From contig CAKZXA010000051.1 of assembly GCA_937922045.1 (NCBI GenBank), forward strand, positions 1 through 64,000: a DNA stretch of 64,000 nucleotides, given 5' to 3'. Numbering within the stretch: position 1 is the stretch's first letter; every line of letters begins with the position of its first letter. Of the stretch, positions 35,607 to 44,212 are shown piece by piece. The stretch is from an uncultured Acidimicrobiales bacterium (GTDB taxonomy: Bacteria > Actinomycetota > Acidimicrobiia > Acidimicrobiales > SZUA-35). The notes under the pieces were generated by a model. That model did not search any database. It was not told the origin of the DNA and saw only the letters and a list, made by a program, of their open reading frames with translations. A program made the position numbers and the translations under genes.

Positions 35607-36204
35607 TGACGGCCACCACGATGGTTTTCGAAGCTACTTCAGTCGCGACCAGCTCCTGACCTGGCCGAACCTCGTAACGCTGCTTCGCCTCGCTTGCATA
35701 CCCCTGTTTCTGTGGCTCTTGTTCATCGATGAAAATCGAGCGGCGGCAGCCTGGCTGCTGGCCATTCTGGGAAGCACCGATTGGGTGGATGGGTGGATTG
35801 CTCGAAGGTTCGACCAGGCGTCGGCCTTTGGTGCTGCCTTTGATCCGATCGTCGACCGTCTGCTTTTCGTCGTTGCCTTGCCTGCCTTGATTGTTGACGG
35901 GTCGGTCCCCCTGATCGTGGCGGTGCTGGCACTGCTTCGTGAAGCCTTACTCGTGCTCTTGGTGCCACTGGTTAGCGCCTTAGGCATGCGTCGTCTCGAC
36001 GTGACCTGGGAGGGCAAAACCGGCACATTTCTGATGATGTTCGCCGTGCCGATGTTTCTCGGTGCTGCCAGCACCTTGTCCTACGCCGCGGTGCTGAGCT
36101 GGCTCGCTTGGATATTCGCGATTCCCGGGCTGGCCTACAGCTGGTACGCCTTCTGCTTCCAGTATTTGCCCAAGATTCTGCAAGCGTCCCGGGATCGGGC
36201 CTGA
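35593..36204 (+). CDS. pgsA: CDP-alcohol phosphatidyltransferase
   Basis: A 203-residue membrane enzyme of phospholipid synthesis. The catalytic signature D-G-x2-A-R-x8-G-x3-D-x3-D is complete in DGWIARRFDQASAFGAAFD plus PIVD, and it is followed by several membrane helices. It could make phosphatidylglycerophosphate or another CDP-diacylglycerol product (phosphatidylinositol phosphate is common in actinobacteria). In mycobacteria a pgsA-like gene lies a few genes before gcvH and garA, as here. ATG 35593 is inside the end of the preceding gene; upstream in-frame codons overlap more. Confidence 0.88.
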   Translation: MSETSDGHHDGFRSYFSRDQLLTWPNLVTLLRLACIPLFLWLLFIDENRAAAAWLLAILGSTDWVDGWIARRFDQASAFGAAFDPIVDRLLFVVALPALIVDGSVPLIVAVLALLREALLVLLVPLVSALGMRRLDVTWEGKTGTFLMMFAVPMFLGAASTLSYAAVLSWLAWIFAIPGLAYSWYAFCFQYLPKILQASRDRA

Positions 36205-36251
36205 CGGAAATTTCCAATGCCGATTCTGGCGCCAGACGGTCCATTTCTCGC

Positions 36252-36257
36252 TAGCGT
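36252..36257 (+). promoter_or_regulatory. Candidate -10 box (TAGCGT) of gcvH
   Basis: TAGCGT begins 12 bases before the gcvH ATG. No Shine-Dalgarno lies between. Confidence 0.5.
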
Positions 36258-36263
36258 GGGTAG

Positions 36264-36647
36264 ATGCTTGCTCCTGAGAATCTCCGATACTCGTCAGATC
36301 ATGAGTGGATCAAGTCCGAAGAGGGGGGACGGGTTCGAGTTGGCATAACCGACTTCGCCCAAGACGCCCTAGGGGACATCGTGTTTGTCGAGCTTCCAGA
36401 GCTAGACGCCGCCATCGAGGCTGGAGCGTCGATTGCCGAGGTCGAGTCGACGAAATCGGTTTCCGACATCTACGCACCTGTCAGTGGCAAAGTCGTCGAG
36501 GTCAACGACGAGTTGAACGATGAACCTCAGAAGTTGAACAGCGACCCGTACGGAGACGGTTGGATCTTCGTGGTCGAAGTCCAGGATCAAGCGCAGGTCG
36601 ACGCCTTGCTCGACGCTGCAGCCTACGGCGAACTGACCGAGGGATAG
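36264..36647 (+). CDS. gcvH: Glycine cleavage system H protein
   Basis: A 127-residue lipoyl carrier that shuttles aminomethyl groups between GcvP, GcvT and Lpd. The lipoylation site is the lysine of EVESTKSVSDIYAP, within a normal H-protein sequence (RYSSDHEWIK, VGITDFAQDALGDIVFVELP). No gcvP or gcvT is in the window. Followed by an FHA gene as in mycobacteria (gcvH-garA). Confidence 0.96.
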   Translation: MLAPENLRYSSDHEWIKSEEGGRVRVGITDFAQDALGDIVFVELPELDAAIEAGASIAEVESTKSVSDIYAPVSGKVVEVNDELNDEPQKLNSDPYGDGWIFVVEVQDQAQVDALLDAAAYGELTEG

Positions 36648-36655
36648 AACCCACT

Positions 36656-37132
36656 ATGAATGCCGGATGTACGTCCTGCGGCTACGAGAATCCTCTAGCC
36701 GCCAGATTCTGTAGCTCGTGTGGCGCCCCGCTGCGTGTCAAGGTTGGAGGCGATGTGACGGTCGCCTACGATCCCACCGTCGATCACGAAGCGGTCGATG
36801 TCGATCTGACCACCGACCTGCCCGAAGGCACGCTGGCGATGTTCGTTGTTCGCCATGGCCCAAAGCGCGGTACCCGTATCGCCCTCGACGCCGACGAGGT
36901 CTCGATCGGCCGTCACCCCGAGAGCGACATTTTTCTCGACGATGTGACCGTCTCCCGACACCATGCCTACGTGCGTAAAGTCGGAACCGCCTATCACGTC
37001 TCTGACGCCGGGTCCTTGAACGGTACCTACGTCAACCAGTCGCGAGTGGAAACAGCGGCTCTCGGCGATGGCGACGAGGTGCAGGTCGGCAAGTTCAAGC
37101 TCGTCTATCTCGCTCTGGGGGGCCAGGGCTAG
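36656..37132 (+). CDS. Zinc-ribbon FHA-domain protein, GarA-like
   Basis: A 158-residue protein. An N-terminal zinc ribbon (C5-x2-C8 and C19-x2-C22) is followed by a linker and an FHA domain at about 70-155, with the phospho-threonine-binding signature ISIGRHPESDIFLDD-like sequence, SRHHAYV and SLNGTYVN. In mycobacteria GarA regulates 2-oxoglutarate metabolism through a phosphorylated N-terminal TT motif; that motif is not visible here, so regulation may differ. Start ATG is eight bases after gcvH. Probably an adapter reading Ser/Thr kinase signals. Confidence 0.88.
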   Translation: MNAGCTSCGYENPLAARFCSSCGAPLRVKVGGDVTVAYDPTVDHEAVDVDLTTDLPEGTLAMFVVRHGPKRGTRIALDADEVSIGRHPESDIFLDDVTVSRHHAYVRKVGTAYHVSDAGSLNGTYVNQSRVETAALGDGDEVQVGKFKLVYLALGGQG

Positions 37133-37195
37133 CTACCGTCGCCTGCGACCTGAAATTTCGTCCCTGGAAGTAGGACGACGGTCGCCGTTGTCGGC

Positions 37196-37201
37196 TACGT
37201 T
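37196..37201 (+). promoter_or_regulatory. Candidate -10 box (TACGTT), leaderless
   Basis: TACGTT begins 12 bases before the ATG at 37208. Confidence 0.45.
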
Positions 37202-37207
37202 TTGACT

Positions 37208-37708
37208 ATGACTATCGAAATGGAGCTGGTCGGTGTTCGGGTTCAAGTGCCTACCAACACGCCCATTCTCCTGTTGCGAGAGATAGTCGGCCAGCGCCGG
37301 GTTGTGCCGATTTACATCGGAGGGCCTGAGGCCCACGCCATCGACCTTGCGCTCTCTGGAACTCTCACCGCCCGTCCGATGACACATGACCTCTTCGTCG
37401 AGGTAATCGATGGTCTTGGCGCCTCGCTAGAGCGGGTGGTGGTAACGGATCTGCGGGAACGAACCTTCTACGCCGAGCTCCATCTTCGGGATGCCGCTGG
37501 CGGTGTTCAGGTCATTTCTGCCCGCCCGTCCGATGCGATCGCGCTGGCCGTGCGTTCAGGCAGTCCGATCTTTGCCGAGGAGGCGTTGATCGAGGAAGCC
37601 GGGATCGAAGAGGCCGACCCATCCGAAGCCGGCAACGAGGAACAGATGGTGGAGGAGCTACGTAAGTTCCTCGATCAGGTCAACCCTGAAGACTTCCACC
37701 TCGAGTAG
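37208..37708 (+). CDS. Bifunctional nuclease (DUF151) family protein
   Basis: A 166-residue protein of the BFN/DUF151 family. The typical MELVGVRVQ start, LREIVGQRRVVPIYIGGPEAHAI core and RPSDAIALAVRSGSPIF motif are present. The C-terminus is acidic. Some homologues are reported to have DNase or RNase activity. The gene lies between the FHA and MerR genes as in mycobacteria (Rv1827-Rv1829 region). ATG 37208 or 37202 (TTG) are equivalent starts. It converges with the phosphotransferase gene. Confidence 0.88.
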   Translation: MTIEMELVGVRVQVPTNTPILLLREIVGQRRVVPIYIGGPEAHAIDLALSGTLTARPMTHDLFVEVIDGLGASLERVVVTDLRERTFYAELHLRDAAGGVQVISARPSDAIALAVRSGSPIFAEEALIEEAGIEEADPSEAGNEEQMVEELRKFLDQVNPEDFHLE

Positions 37709-37725
37709 CCCGCTGACGGGCGATG

Positions 37726-38736
37726 TCAGCCTGAGGCTGCATCCCACACCTGAAGATCGACGACAGCGGCGCCGATGCGTTGGAGGCTGAGCGCTGTCGT
37801 TGCCCGCGAATGCTGGTTGTGTTCTCGAAGAGCGAGCATCAGTACGGCGAGCCCTGGGAGCACGAAACCGAGTCGGTAGCGATCGAACGACCCGCCGTAA
37901 GCCTCGATCAGCTCGGCTTCGTGCTGGCGGCGCTCGGTGGACTCCAGGCTGGTGCCGGCAAGCCACGCCACATCGGCCTCACCGAACTGAACAGCCATCT
38001 GCTGCCAGTCGAACAGCACCGGACTGCCGTCGTGGTCGAAGGCCAGGTTGGCCGCTCGCGGATCACCATGGCACAAGGTTGGCTGGCCAGCCTGCTCGAA
38101 CGCTCGAACCAGCACGTCACGCTTCTGGACGAGTCGACCGAAAGCCGATCGGATTGAGGCATCGAGGGTGTCGCCCCAACGCGAGTCGAGGGCGGCCAGG
38201 CCGGCCTCGAGTGTCTCGGTTCGAAAGCTGCTTACCGCGGCTCGCCGAACGGGGAGTGATTCCAGACCCGGTGAAGCGCTCCAGTTCGTATGGAACCGGG
38301 CCAGCTCAGTGACAACGACAACAGCGTCGGTAGAGCTCATGCCATCGTCCTGGTCGACGAACCGCATGGCATCTAGATCTTCCAAAACAAAGCTGACACC
38401 TCCTTGCCCGTCATCTTCGATTAGCCAGCATCCAGGTGTTCGCACAGGACTATGGATCAAGACGTGCTCATAGGCCAGAGCTTCTCGGTGGTAGGCGCCG
38501 GAACGCACGGCTGCGGCCCGATTTTCCGAATCTGCCGGCACCTTGACGATGACTGATGGCGGCAGCCATCGCGATGGCGAACCCGCCTTTGGTGAGAGAT
38601 GCACCCGGAGCACTCGACTGAAAACGCCGTTGCCTCGATTGGCGTCGGTTATGTCGATTGCCTCGGCGTGGGGGAGTGCATGCCTTGCGAGGCTGCGCAC
38701 CGCGTCGGAATCGATGGTCAAACGATGATTCGTCAT
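37726..38736 (-). CDS. APH/choline-kinase-type phosphotransferase
   Basis: A 336-residue protein-kinase-like small-molecule kinase. The Brenner motif HGDPRAANLAFDHDG (HxDxxxxN form) and LFDWQQM (the DxD/DW metal site) are clear, as is the VIVKVPAD lysine strand. Such enzymes phosphorylate sugars, aminoglycosides, choline or acyl alcohols; the substrate is unknown and resistance should not be assumed. ATG 38736 is preferred; an open frame continues about 34 codons upstream. Confidence 0.85.
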   Translation of the reverse strand: MTNHRLTIDSDAVRSLARHALPHAEAIDITDANRGNGVFSRVLRVHLSPKAGSPSRWLPPSVIVKVPADSENRAAAVRSGAYHREALAYEHVLIHSPVRTPGCWLIEDDGQGGVSFVLEDLDAMRFVDQDDGMSSTDAVVVVTELARFHTNWSASPGLESLPVRRAAVSSFRTETLEAGLAALDSRWGDTLDASIRSAFGRLVQKRDVLVRAFEQAGQPTLCHGDPRAANLAFDHDGSPVLFDWQQMAVQFGEADVAWLAGTSLESTERRQHEAELIEAYGGSFDRYRLGFVLPGLAVLMLALREHNQHSRATTALSLQRIGAAVVDLQVWDAASG

Positions 38737-38999
38737 GAGGTTTTGACTAGGTTTCTGAGCCGACAAGGGGGAGGCAGCTCCCACATGTGAGCGCTCATCG
38801 CGCGAATCGTTGACTCTTCGCGCGCATGTTACTACCATCAGTGCCAGTACGAATACTCAGCGAGTAATTACGAGCCAGTCGTTAGCGGTAGCGTTCGGCG
38901 TTGGGTGAGAAGGATGCGGCCTTGGACTGCGTAGTCTCTGGCGCGTCGGGTAAACAACTGTCTGGTTCAGCGAGCCAGACGTTAGGGAGCGAAATCAGC
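38737..38999. promoter_or_regulatory. Divergent regulatory interval upstream of merR
   Basis: 263 bases between the divergent phosphotransferase and MerR genes. It contains a hairpin, gtctgg/ccagac (about 38960-38981), shortly before the MerR start, which could fold in the 5' leader or serve as an operator. TACGAA and TACTAC hexamers occur around 38832-38860. No operator half-sites can be fixed by eye. Confidence 0.35.
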
Positions 39000-39494
39000 A
39001 TGACGGTAGAAGCGAGCTTTTCGGGCAAGCGCACAGCGGAGATTGTTGGTATCACCTACCGTCAGCTCGACTACTGGGCGCGTACCGACCTGCTGCGGCC
39101 GTCGGTAACCGACGCCCAGGGATCCGGCTCGCGCCGTCGTTACTCCTACAAGGACCTTCTCGAGCTAAAGGTCATCAAGACCTTGCTCGACGCCGGCATC
39201 AAGCTGGAATCGGTTCGTCAGGTATTTGCCTTCATGCGCGATCAGCTTGGCGAGGACGTCGCCTCCGCCAATCTAGTGATCCATGGGACAACCTCGGTGC
39301 TAACCCGTAGTGGTGAGGAACTGATCGACCTGGTGCGCAAGGGCCAGGGTGTCCTCAACGTGCTGCCGCTCGCTGGGATCAAGGATGAGGTCGATGCCAA
39401 GATCGTCGAATTCCAGCCCCGCCCGGCCGAGACGGCAGAACCATCTGCGGTCACATCGGACGTGTCCGATGTGGAGTCCGCCCTTCCGAGCTAG
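39000..39494 (+). CDS. MerR-family transcriptional regulator
   Basis: A 164-residue regulator. The N-terminal winged helix-turn-helix covers about residues 5-75 (TYRQLDYWARTDLLRPS, RRRYSYKDLLELKVIKTLLDAGIKLESVR). The C-terminal half has no metal-binding cysteines and lacks an obvious effector domain, so the inducer is unknown. Homologous to the mycobacterial MerR protein next to garA and the DUF151 gene. An agggag Shine-Dalgarno precedes ATG 39000. Confidence 0.9.
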   Translation: MTVEASFSGKRTAEIVGITYRQLDYWARTDLLRPSVTDAQGSGSRRRYSYKDLLELKVIKTLLDAGIKLESVRQVFAFMRDQLGEDVASANLVIHGTTSVLTRSGEELIDLVRKGQGVLNVLPLAGIKDEVDAKIVEFQPRPAETAEPSAVTSDVSDVESALPS

Positions 39495-39519
39495 TTCCTC
39501 GGTGGTGGGCGGCGCTCGC

Positions 39520-40938
39520 TCAGGCCCGGGTCTGGTTGACGAGCCACATCTTGGCCCGGTTCTTCCCGGCTTCTTTAGCCTGGTAAAGCGCCTGGTCGGC
39601 CCGGTCGAAGGTCTCGGTCACATCGACCGTTGACTCGTGGAGGGCCACGCCGGCGCTGAGCGTCGTCGATCGTCCATCGGCAGCCCAACCTCGAAGGATG
39701 CGCTGTGCGACCGCTACGGGGTCAGCGAAGGCCCGACGAGCGACGACGAGGAACTCGTCACCGCCAAGCCGGGCTGAGGTGTCGGAATCTCGAAGGCAGG
39801 CCTGCAAGTGGTTGCTTAGGTCCTGAAGGACCTGGTCGCCGGCTGCGTGGCCCAAGGTGTCGTTGACGGCCTTGAAGCCGTCGAGATCGAGAAGGATCAG
39901 CGCATCGCCGTGCTCGAGTGAGTTGAGCAGCGTGTCGGCGTGTTTGCGGTTGCCGATGCCGGTTAGTTCGTCGCGGGTGGTTGCCCGCTCCAGCTGGTTG
40001 ATAACGAAGAGATGCTCGATAGCAATGCCAACCTGGGTGCCGAAGAGCCGGGCCAGGTCGAGGGTGAAGGCCGGGTCTTCCTTTGGGATGGGGTGAACGA
40101 CCACGGCTCCTGCGGGGACGTCGGCAGCCGGTAGGGGAAGTACGAGCAGGGTCTCGTCGGCGTTCGGTACGAGCCGGGGTTCATCGCCACCGATCGCATC
40201 GGCGACAAGCTGGGCGGTGGCAGCGTCGGGGTCTTCGGTGCTGGACGGACCCACCGTCACAGGGATCAGGCCACCGACGGTGTCTCGTAGGACCACGGTC
40301 GCACGATCGGTCTCGAATATTTGAATCGCTGCTCTGGCTACCTCGTTGGCTGCCTCTTGAAGCGATGAGGGCCGGCGGAACCGTCGCAGTACATCCTCGA
40401 GCAGGGCCAGACGCTCACTGCGCGAACTGAACCAGGTAGCGGTGCGAAGGCTGCGGTCGACGAGGCCAGAGATGAGCTCACCGATACCGGCCGCGATCGG
40501 CACACCGATCAATGGGTACTGGAGGCCGACGTGGATCGCTTCTTGGAGGTGAGCGATCAGCAGCACACCGATGACCAGAGGACTGAAGGTCAGTGTGGAG
40601 CCTGGAGGCATCACGAGGCCCACGTAACACAGGATCAGAACGGCGCAGGAGATGAAGCCGATGTCGGAGTGGGTTTGTCCGGCCGAGTCGGCCCAGAAGA
40701 TTGACGCCAGCATGGCGGCCAGCACGCCGATGGCCGGAGCGAGGCGCCAAAGTGTGTGTACCGATTCCCACTCGACGAACCAGACGTAGGCCGCTCCGAG
40801 AGCGAGAGCGAGAGCGAGGTAGAGGATTGACGCAGAACGCTCCTCGGGAAACCGCGCAAAGTTGTCGAAGATGGCCAAAAGTGAGGCCACGCTGAGCAGA
40901 GCAACCGAAGCTGCTTTGTATCGTTCTCGCCAAATCAC
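39520..40938 (-). CDS. Membrane diguanylate cyclase with GAF domain
   Basis: A 472-residue protein. Residues 10-165 contain about five hydrophobic helices, 190-310 a GAF-like domain, and 320-470 a GGDEF domain with the intact active site ARLGGDEFLVVARR and the preceding LILLDLDGFKAVNDTLGH. It should make cyclic di-GMP. An RxxD inhibitory site is not obvious. Start is GTG 40938. It converges with merR over 25 bases. Its partner effectors are not in the window. Confidence 0.93.
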   Translation of the reverse strand: MIWRERYKAASVALLSVASLLAIFDNFARFPEERSASILYLALALALGAAYVWFVEWESVHTLWRLAPAIGVLAAMLASIFWADSAGQTHSDIGFISCAVLILCYVGLVMPPGSTLTFSPLVIGVLLIAHLQEAIHVGLQYPLIGVPIAAGIGELISGLVDRSLRTATWFSSRSERLALLEDVLRRFRRPSSLQEAANEVARAAIQIFETDRATVVLRDTVGGLIPVTVGPSSTEDPDAATAQLVADAIGGDEPRLVPNADETLLVLPLPAADVPAGAVVVHPIPKEDPAFTLDLARLFGTQVGIAIEHLFVINQLERATTRDELTGIGNRKHADTLLNSLEHGDALILLDLDGFKAVNDTLGHAAGDQVLQDLSNHLQACLRDSDTSARLGGDEFLVVARRAFADPVAVAQRILRGWAADGRSTTLSAGVALHESTVDVTETFDRADQALYQAKEAGKNRAKMWLVNQTRA

Positions 40939-41031
40939 GTTGTGCGTTGTCCCTTAATCGGCCCGACGCCAGGTCACCCGTGACCACCGGCTGTGTGTAT
41001 AACAATACCCTACGTGAGAGCAGTGCCACGA

Positions 41032-41769
41032 CTATGCGGTGGAAATCCGCCTTGGTGGTGGAGGTTCGTGAGGCTCAAAGTCTCGGGTCATATGACCCGA
41101 GTGAGCACCGTCGTTGAATGATCGAATGCGCCAGTGGAGATTGGTTTCGTTTGGCGGGCTAATGACGAGGTGGTTGACCGAGGTGTGGCGGGCGCCGGCG
41201 AAGACCCGCGGGCTACATCCTCCGGCGTAGCCCAGGAGGGCGGCGATAACGCCACCGTGGCAGAACACGGCGACGAGTTCACCGGTATTGGCGGCCACGA
41301 TACGGTCGAGCGCCTCCTTGGTCCGAGCGGTAAAGTCGGCGGTGGTTTCGGCACCAGGAATGTGACCCCATTCGCCGGTCTCCACCACAGCCTGGGCGGC
41401 GGGGTCACCCTTGGCCAGAAGTTCGCGAAACAATCCACCCTCGGCCTCGCCCAGAAAGATCTCCCGCAGGCCGGGATCGACATGAGGTGTGAGGCCAAGG
41501 CTCTCGACTAAGGGGGCGGCTGTCTGGTGGGTGCGTGTGAGCGTTGATGTGTAGATGGCTCCGATTCCTTCGCCTGCGAGCCGGTCGCCAACGAGTGCGG
41601 CTTGATGATGGCCGAGCTCGGTTAGCTCAGGGTCACCGTGTCCGTCGACGAGAGGAAAAGGGCTGCCGGGAACATAGGGCGCCGACTGGCCGTGGCGGAC
41701 AAGGAGCACTTGGGTCGAGCCATCTGGTGGCTGGTAGAAGCTCTGGGGATAGCTCGTCTGACTACTCAT
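41032..41769 (-). CDS. Histidine phosphatase (phosphoglycerate mutase-like) family protein
   Basis: A 245-residue branch-1 histidine phosphatase. The catalytic RHG is in VLLVRHGQSAPY, the second His in VAVFCHGGVIAALLG, with TSTLTRTHQTAAPL supplying the conserved Arg. A phosphoester substrate is not deducible. The protein has an extra C-terminal tail of about 25 residues rich in His and Pro. The start could be 41769 (MSSQTS) or an ATG 15 bases upstream. Confidence 0.88.
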   Translation of the reverse strand: MSSQTSYPQSFYQPPDGSTQVLLVRHGQSAPYVPGSPFPLVDGHGDPELTELGHHQAALVGDRLAGEGIGAIYTSTLTRTHQTAAPLVESLGLTPHVDPGLREIFLGEAEGGLFRELLAKGDPAAQAVVETGEWGHIPGAETTADFTARTKEALDRIVAANTGELVAVFCHGGVIAALLGYAGGCSPRVFAGARHTSVNHLVISPPNETNLHWRIRSFNDGAHSGHMTRDFEPHEPPPPRRISTA

Positions 41770-41879
41770 CGTCTGGGGCTCCAAGCGTTGTTCCGCTTCC
41801 GCGAGGTACGTCGCCGCGGGATGGCGAGGACCAACCTAGCCGGTTGTCTCACACGGTATCTAAGTTGATTGGGATGATC

Positions 41880-41885
41880 TAGGCT
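41880..41885 (+). promoter_or_regulatory. Candidate -10 box (TAGGCT) of ptrB
   Basis: TAGGCT begins 13 bases before the ATG at 41893; no Shine-Dalgarno is present. Confidence 0.5.
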
Positions 41886-41892
41886 CAGGACG

Positions 41893-44004
41893 ATGGTGTC
41901 CAAACCTCCCCATCGAGAAGCCGCATCCAAGCTCGAAGCCGACGACGCGCCGGTGGCGAAGATCGTGCCGTTTGAGCGGGTGACGTGGGGTGAGGCTGTG
42001 GTCGACAACTACCGATGGCTCCAGGACCGCGAAGATCCGGCGGTGATGGCTCACCTCGACGCGGAGAACGCCTACACGGCGATGGTCCTTGAACCGTTCA
42101 GCGACTTGCAGAACACGATCTATGAGGAGATGAAGGGCCGCATCAAGGAGACCGATATGTCGGTTCCCATCACGAAGGATCGCTGGACCTACTACAGCCG
42201 AACGACCGAGGGCGACTCCTACCAACGGCACTATCGTCGGCCTGCCTCGCCCGAGACCATCGATCCGGAGGCACCATCGGCCGATGAGCAACTCCTGCTC
42301 GATGAGAACGTCGAGGCTGGCGATAGTCCGTTCTTCGATCTCGGTGTCTTTGAGATCTCACCTGATCACAAGCGCTTGCTTTGGGGCTGTGATCGGACGG
42401 GCAACGAACGCTACGCAGTGTGCGTTCGAAATCTCGATACCGGCGAGGACCTTGATGAGGGCATCGACGAGGTCACCTACGGATCAGCCTGGGCTCTGGA
42501 CAACGAGACGTTCTTTTATGTTCGCCCCGATGATACGGAGCGACCGTTCCAAGTCTGGAGACATCGCGTCAACACACCGATCGGTGATGATGTCCTAGTG
42601 TTTGAAGAACCAGACGAACGGTTCTTCGTTGCGGTGGGCCGCGATAAGGACGACAGCTACATCTACGTCGCTTCAGGATCGAAGATTACCGATGAAGTCT
42701 TCGTCATCCCTGCGGATCAGCCAACGGTTGAGCCGCGAGTGCTCCTTGAACGCAAGCAGGGTGTTGAGTACAGCGTTGCGCACCATGGTTCTCAGTTTGT
42801 CATTCTGACCAACGATGGTGCCGAGAACTTTCGCGTGGTTGTCGCCGATGAGCATGATCTCGACCGCGGCGCCTGGGTCGAACTGGTCGGAGGCCAAGAC
42901 GACGTTTTCATAAGCGATATCGAGGTGTCCAATGCCTTCCTCGCTCTCTACGAACGGGCTGCTGGCGCAACCCGAATTAGGTTCCGTGATTGGGACGATG
43001 GATCGATTCGCTTACTCGACCAGCCCGAGGAAGTTTCAACGACCTGGGGTGGGGCGAACGTTGACATCGATTCGCCCTTGCTGCGCTACGGCTATAGCTC
43101 GATGGTGACGCCATCGTCGGTGATGACCTACGACTACCGCACCGGAGAGCGGTCGGTGCTGAAGCAGCAGGAGGTCGGCGGCGGCTACGACCCCGGCGAC
43201 TACGAAACACGGAGGCTGTGGGCGGTCAGCCACGACGGGGAACAGGTTCCGATCAGCTATGTGTGTCGTCGTGATCGCCCCGAAGGTCGGGGTCCGTGTG
43301 TCCTGTACGGCTACGGCGCTTACGAGGTTTCCATCGATCCGATGTTTTCCTCAGCCCGGCTGTCGTTGCTCGACCGGGGTTTCGGCTTCGCCATCGTGCA
43401 CGCTCGTGGCGGTGGTGAAATGGGGCGGCGCTGGTATCTGGACGGGAAGCTGGAGAAGAAGTCAAACACCTTCCATGACGTCGTGGCTGCCGCTCATCAT
43501 CTGATTGATGTCGATGTCACCTCGGCCGAGCAACTGGTGTTGCGCGGCGGCTCAGCAGGCGGACTGCTGGTGGGCGCAGTCCTGAACATGGCACCTGAGC
43601 TCTTTGCAGCCGCTGTAGCCGACGTGCCCTTCGTCGATGCGCTCAACACGATTCTTGATCCAACGCTTCCTCTAACGGTCACCGAATGGGAGGAATGGGG
43701 CAATCCCATCGCTGACGAGGAGATCTACAAGGCGATGAGAGCCTATAGCCCGTACGAGAATATTGATGTTGCTCGCTACCCGTCTGTGCTGGCAACAGCG
43801 GGGCTCAACGACAGCAGGGTGAGCTATTGGGAGCCGGCCAAATGGGTTCAGGCCTTGCGCATGATGTCACAGGGTGATGGCACGATTCTTCTATGGACCG
43901 ATCTGACCTCCGGCCACGGTGGCCCCTCGGGCCGATACGACAAGCTGGCAGAAGAATCAAGAAATTTGGCATACATTGTCTCTGCGGCCGGTTGTTATCT
44001 TTAA
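41893..44004 (+). CDS. ptrB: Oligopeptidase B (S9A serine peptidase)
   Basis: A 703-residue prolyl-oligopeptidase-family enzyme. The N-terminal two-thirds form a beta-propeller that limits access to peptides; the C-terminal alpha/beta-hydrolase domain holds the catalytic Ser554 in RGGSAGGLLVG, an Asp in LNDSRVSYWEP and a His in SGHGGPSGR. The YGSAYE-like FGAYEVS and VHARGGGEMGRRWYLDGK segments suit oligopeptidase B, which cleaves after basic residues in short peptides. Cytoplasmic, with no signal peptide. Confidence 0.92.
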   Translation: MVSKPPHREAASKLEADDAPVAKIVPFERVTWGEAVVDNYRWLQDREDPAVMAHLDAENAYTAMVLEPFSDLQNTIYEEMKGRIKETDMSVPITKDRWTYYSRTTEGDSYQRHYRRPASPETIDPEAPSADEQLLLDENVEAGDSPFFDLGVFEISPDHKRLLWGCDRTGNERYAVCVRNLDTGEDLDEGIDEVTYGSAWALDNETFFYVRPDDTERPFQVWRHRVNTPIGDDVLVFEEPDERFFVAVGRDKDDSYIYVASGSKITDEVFVIPADQPTVEPRVLLERKQGVEYSVAHHGSQFVILTNDGAENFRVVVADEHDLDRGAWVELVGGQDDVFISDIEVSNAFLALYERAAGATRIRFRDWDDGSIRLLDQPEEVSTTWGGANVDIDSPLLRYGYSSMVTPSSVMTYDYRTGERSVLKQQEVGGGYDPGDYETRRLWAVSHDGEQVPISYVCRRDRPEGRGPCVLYGYGAYEVSIDPMFSSARLSLLDRGFGFAIVHARGGGEMGRRWYLDGKLEKKSNTFHDVVAAAHHLIDVDVTSAEQLVLRGGSAGGLLVGAVLNMAPELFAAAVADVPFVDALNTILDPTLPLTVTEWEEWGNPIADEEIYKAMRAYSPYENIDVARYPSVLATAGLNDSRVSYWEPAKWVQALRMMSQGDGTILLWTDLTSGHGGPSGRYDKLAEESRNLAYIVSAAGCYL

Positions 44005-44212
44005 CCGCCGCATCAGGAACCGAGCATGGATCATGCGTTACCACGACACCACCAGACACAGCCTGGAACGGGTTCACAAATGACCGGTCGCGCCTCGGCC
44101 GGGACAGGGATTACGTCGTTGACGTTTACCTGTTCCGAGTTGACGTGGCTTGAACCGTCCACCATGCTGCCGATTGAGGGTGTAGGGTCCTGAACAGAAT
44201 CACCTTGAGGAG
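44005..44212 (+). promoter_or_regulatory. Upstream region of the proteasome locus
   Basis: 208 bases between ptrB and arc without a gene. It contains TTGACG at 44119-44124 and 44140-44145, and TAGGGT at 44183-44188, but these are not at standard spacing. TAGGGT could be the -10 for a leader of about 20-25 bases. The SD gaggagg lies at 44207-44213. Confidence 0.4.

Noticed and set aside
37726-38736. Aminoglycoside-resistance gene
   Set aside because: The APH motifs are generic to many small-molecule kinases; there is no mobile context or specific resistance signature.
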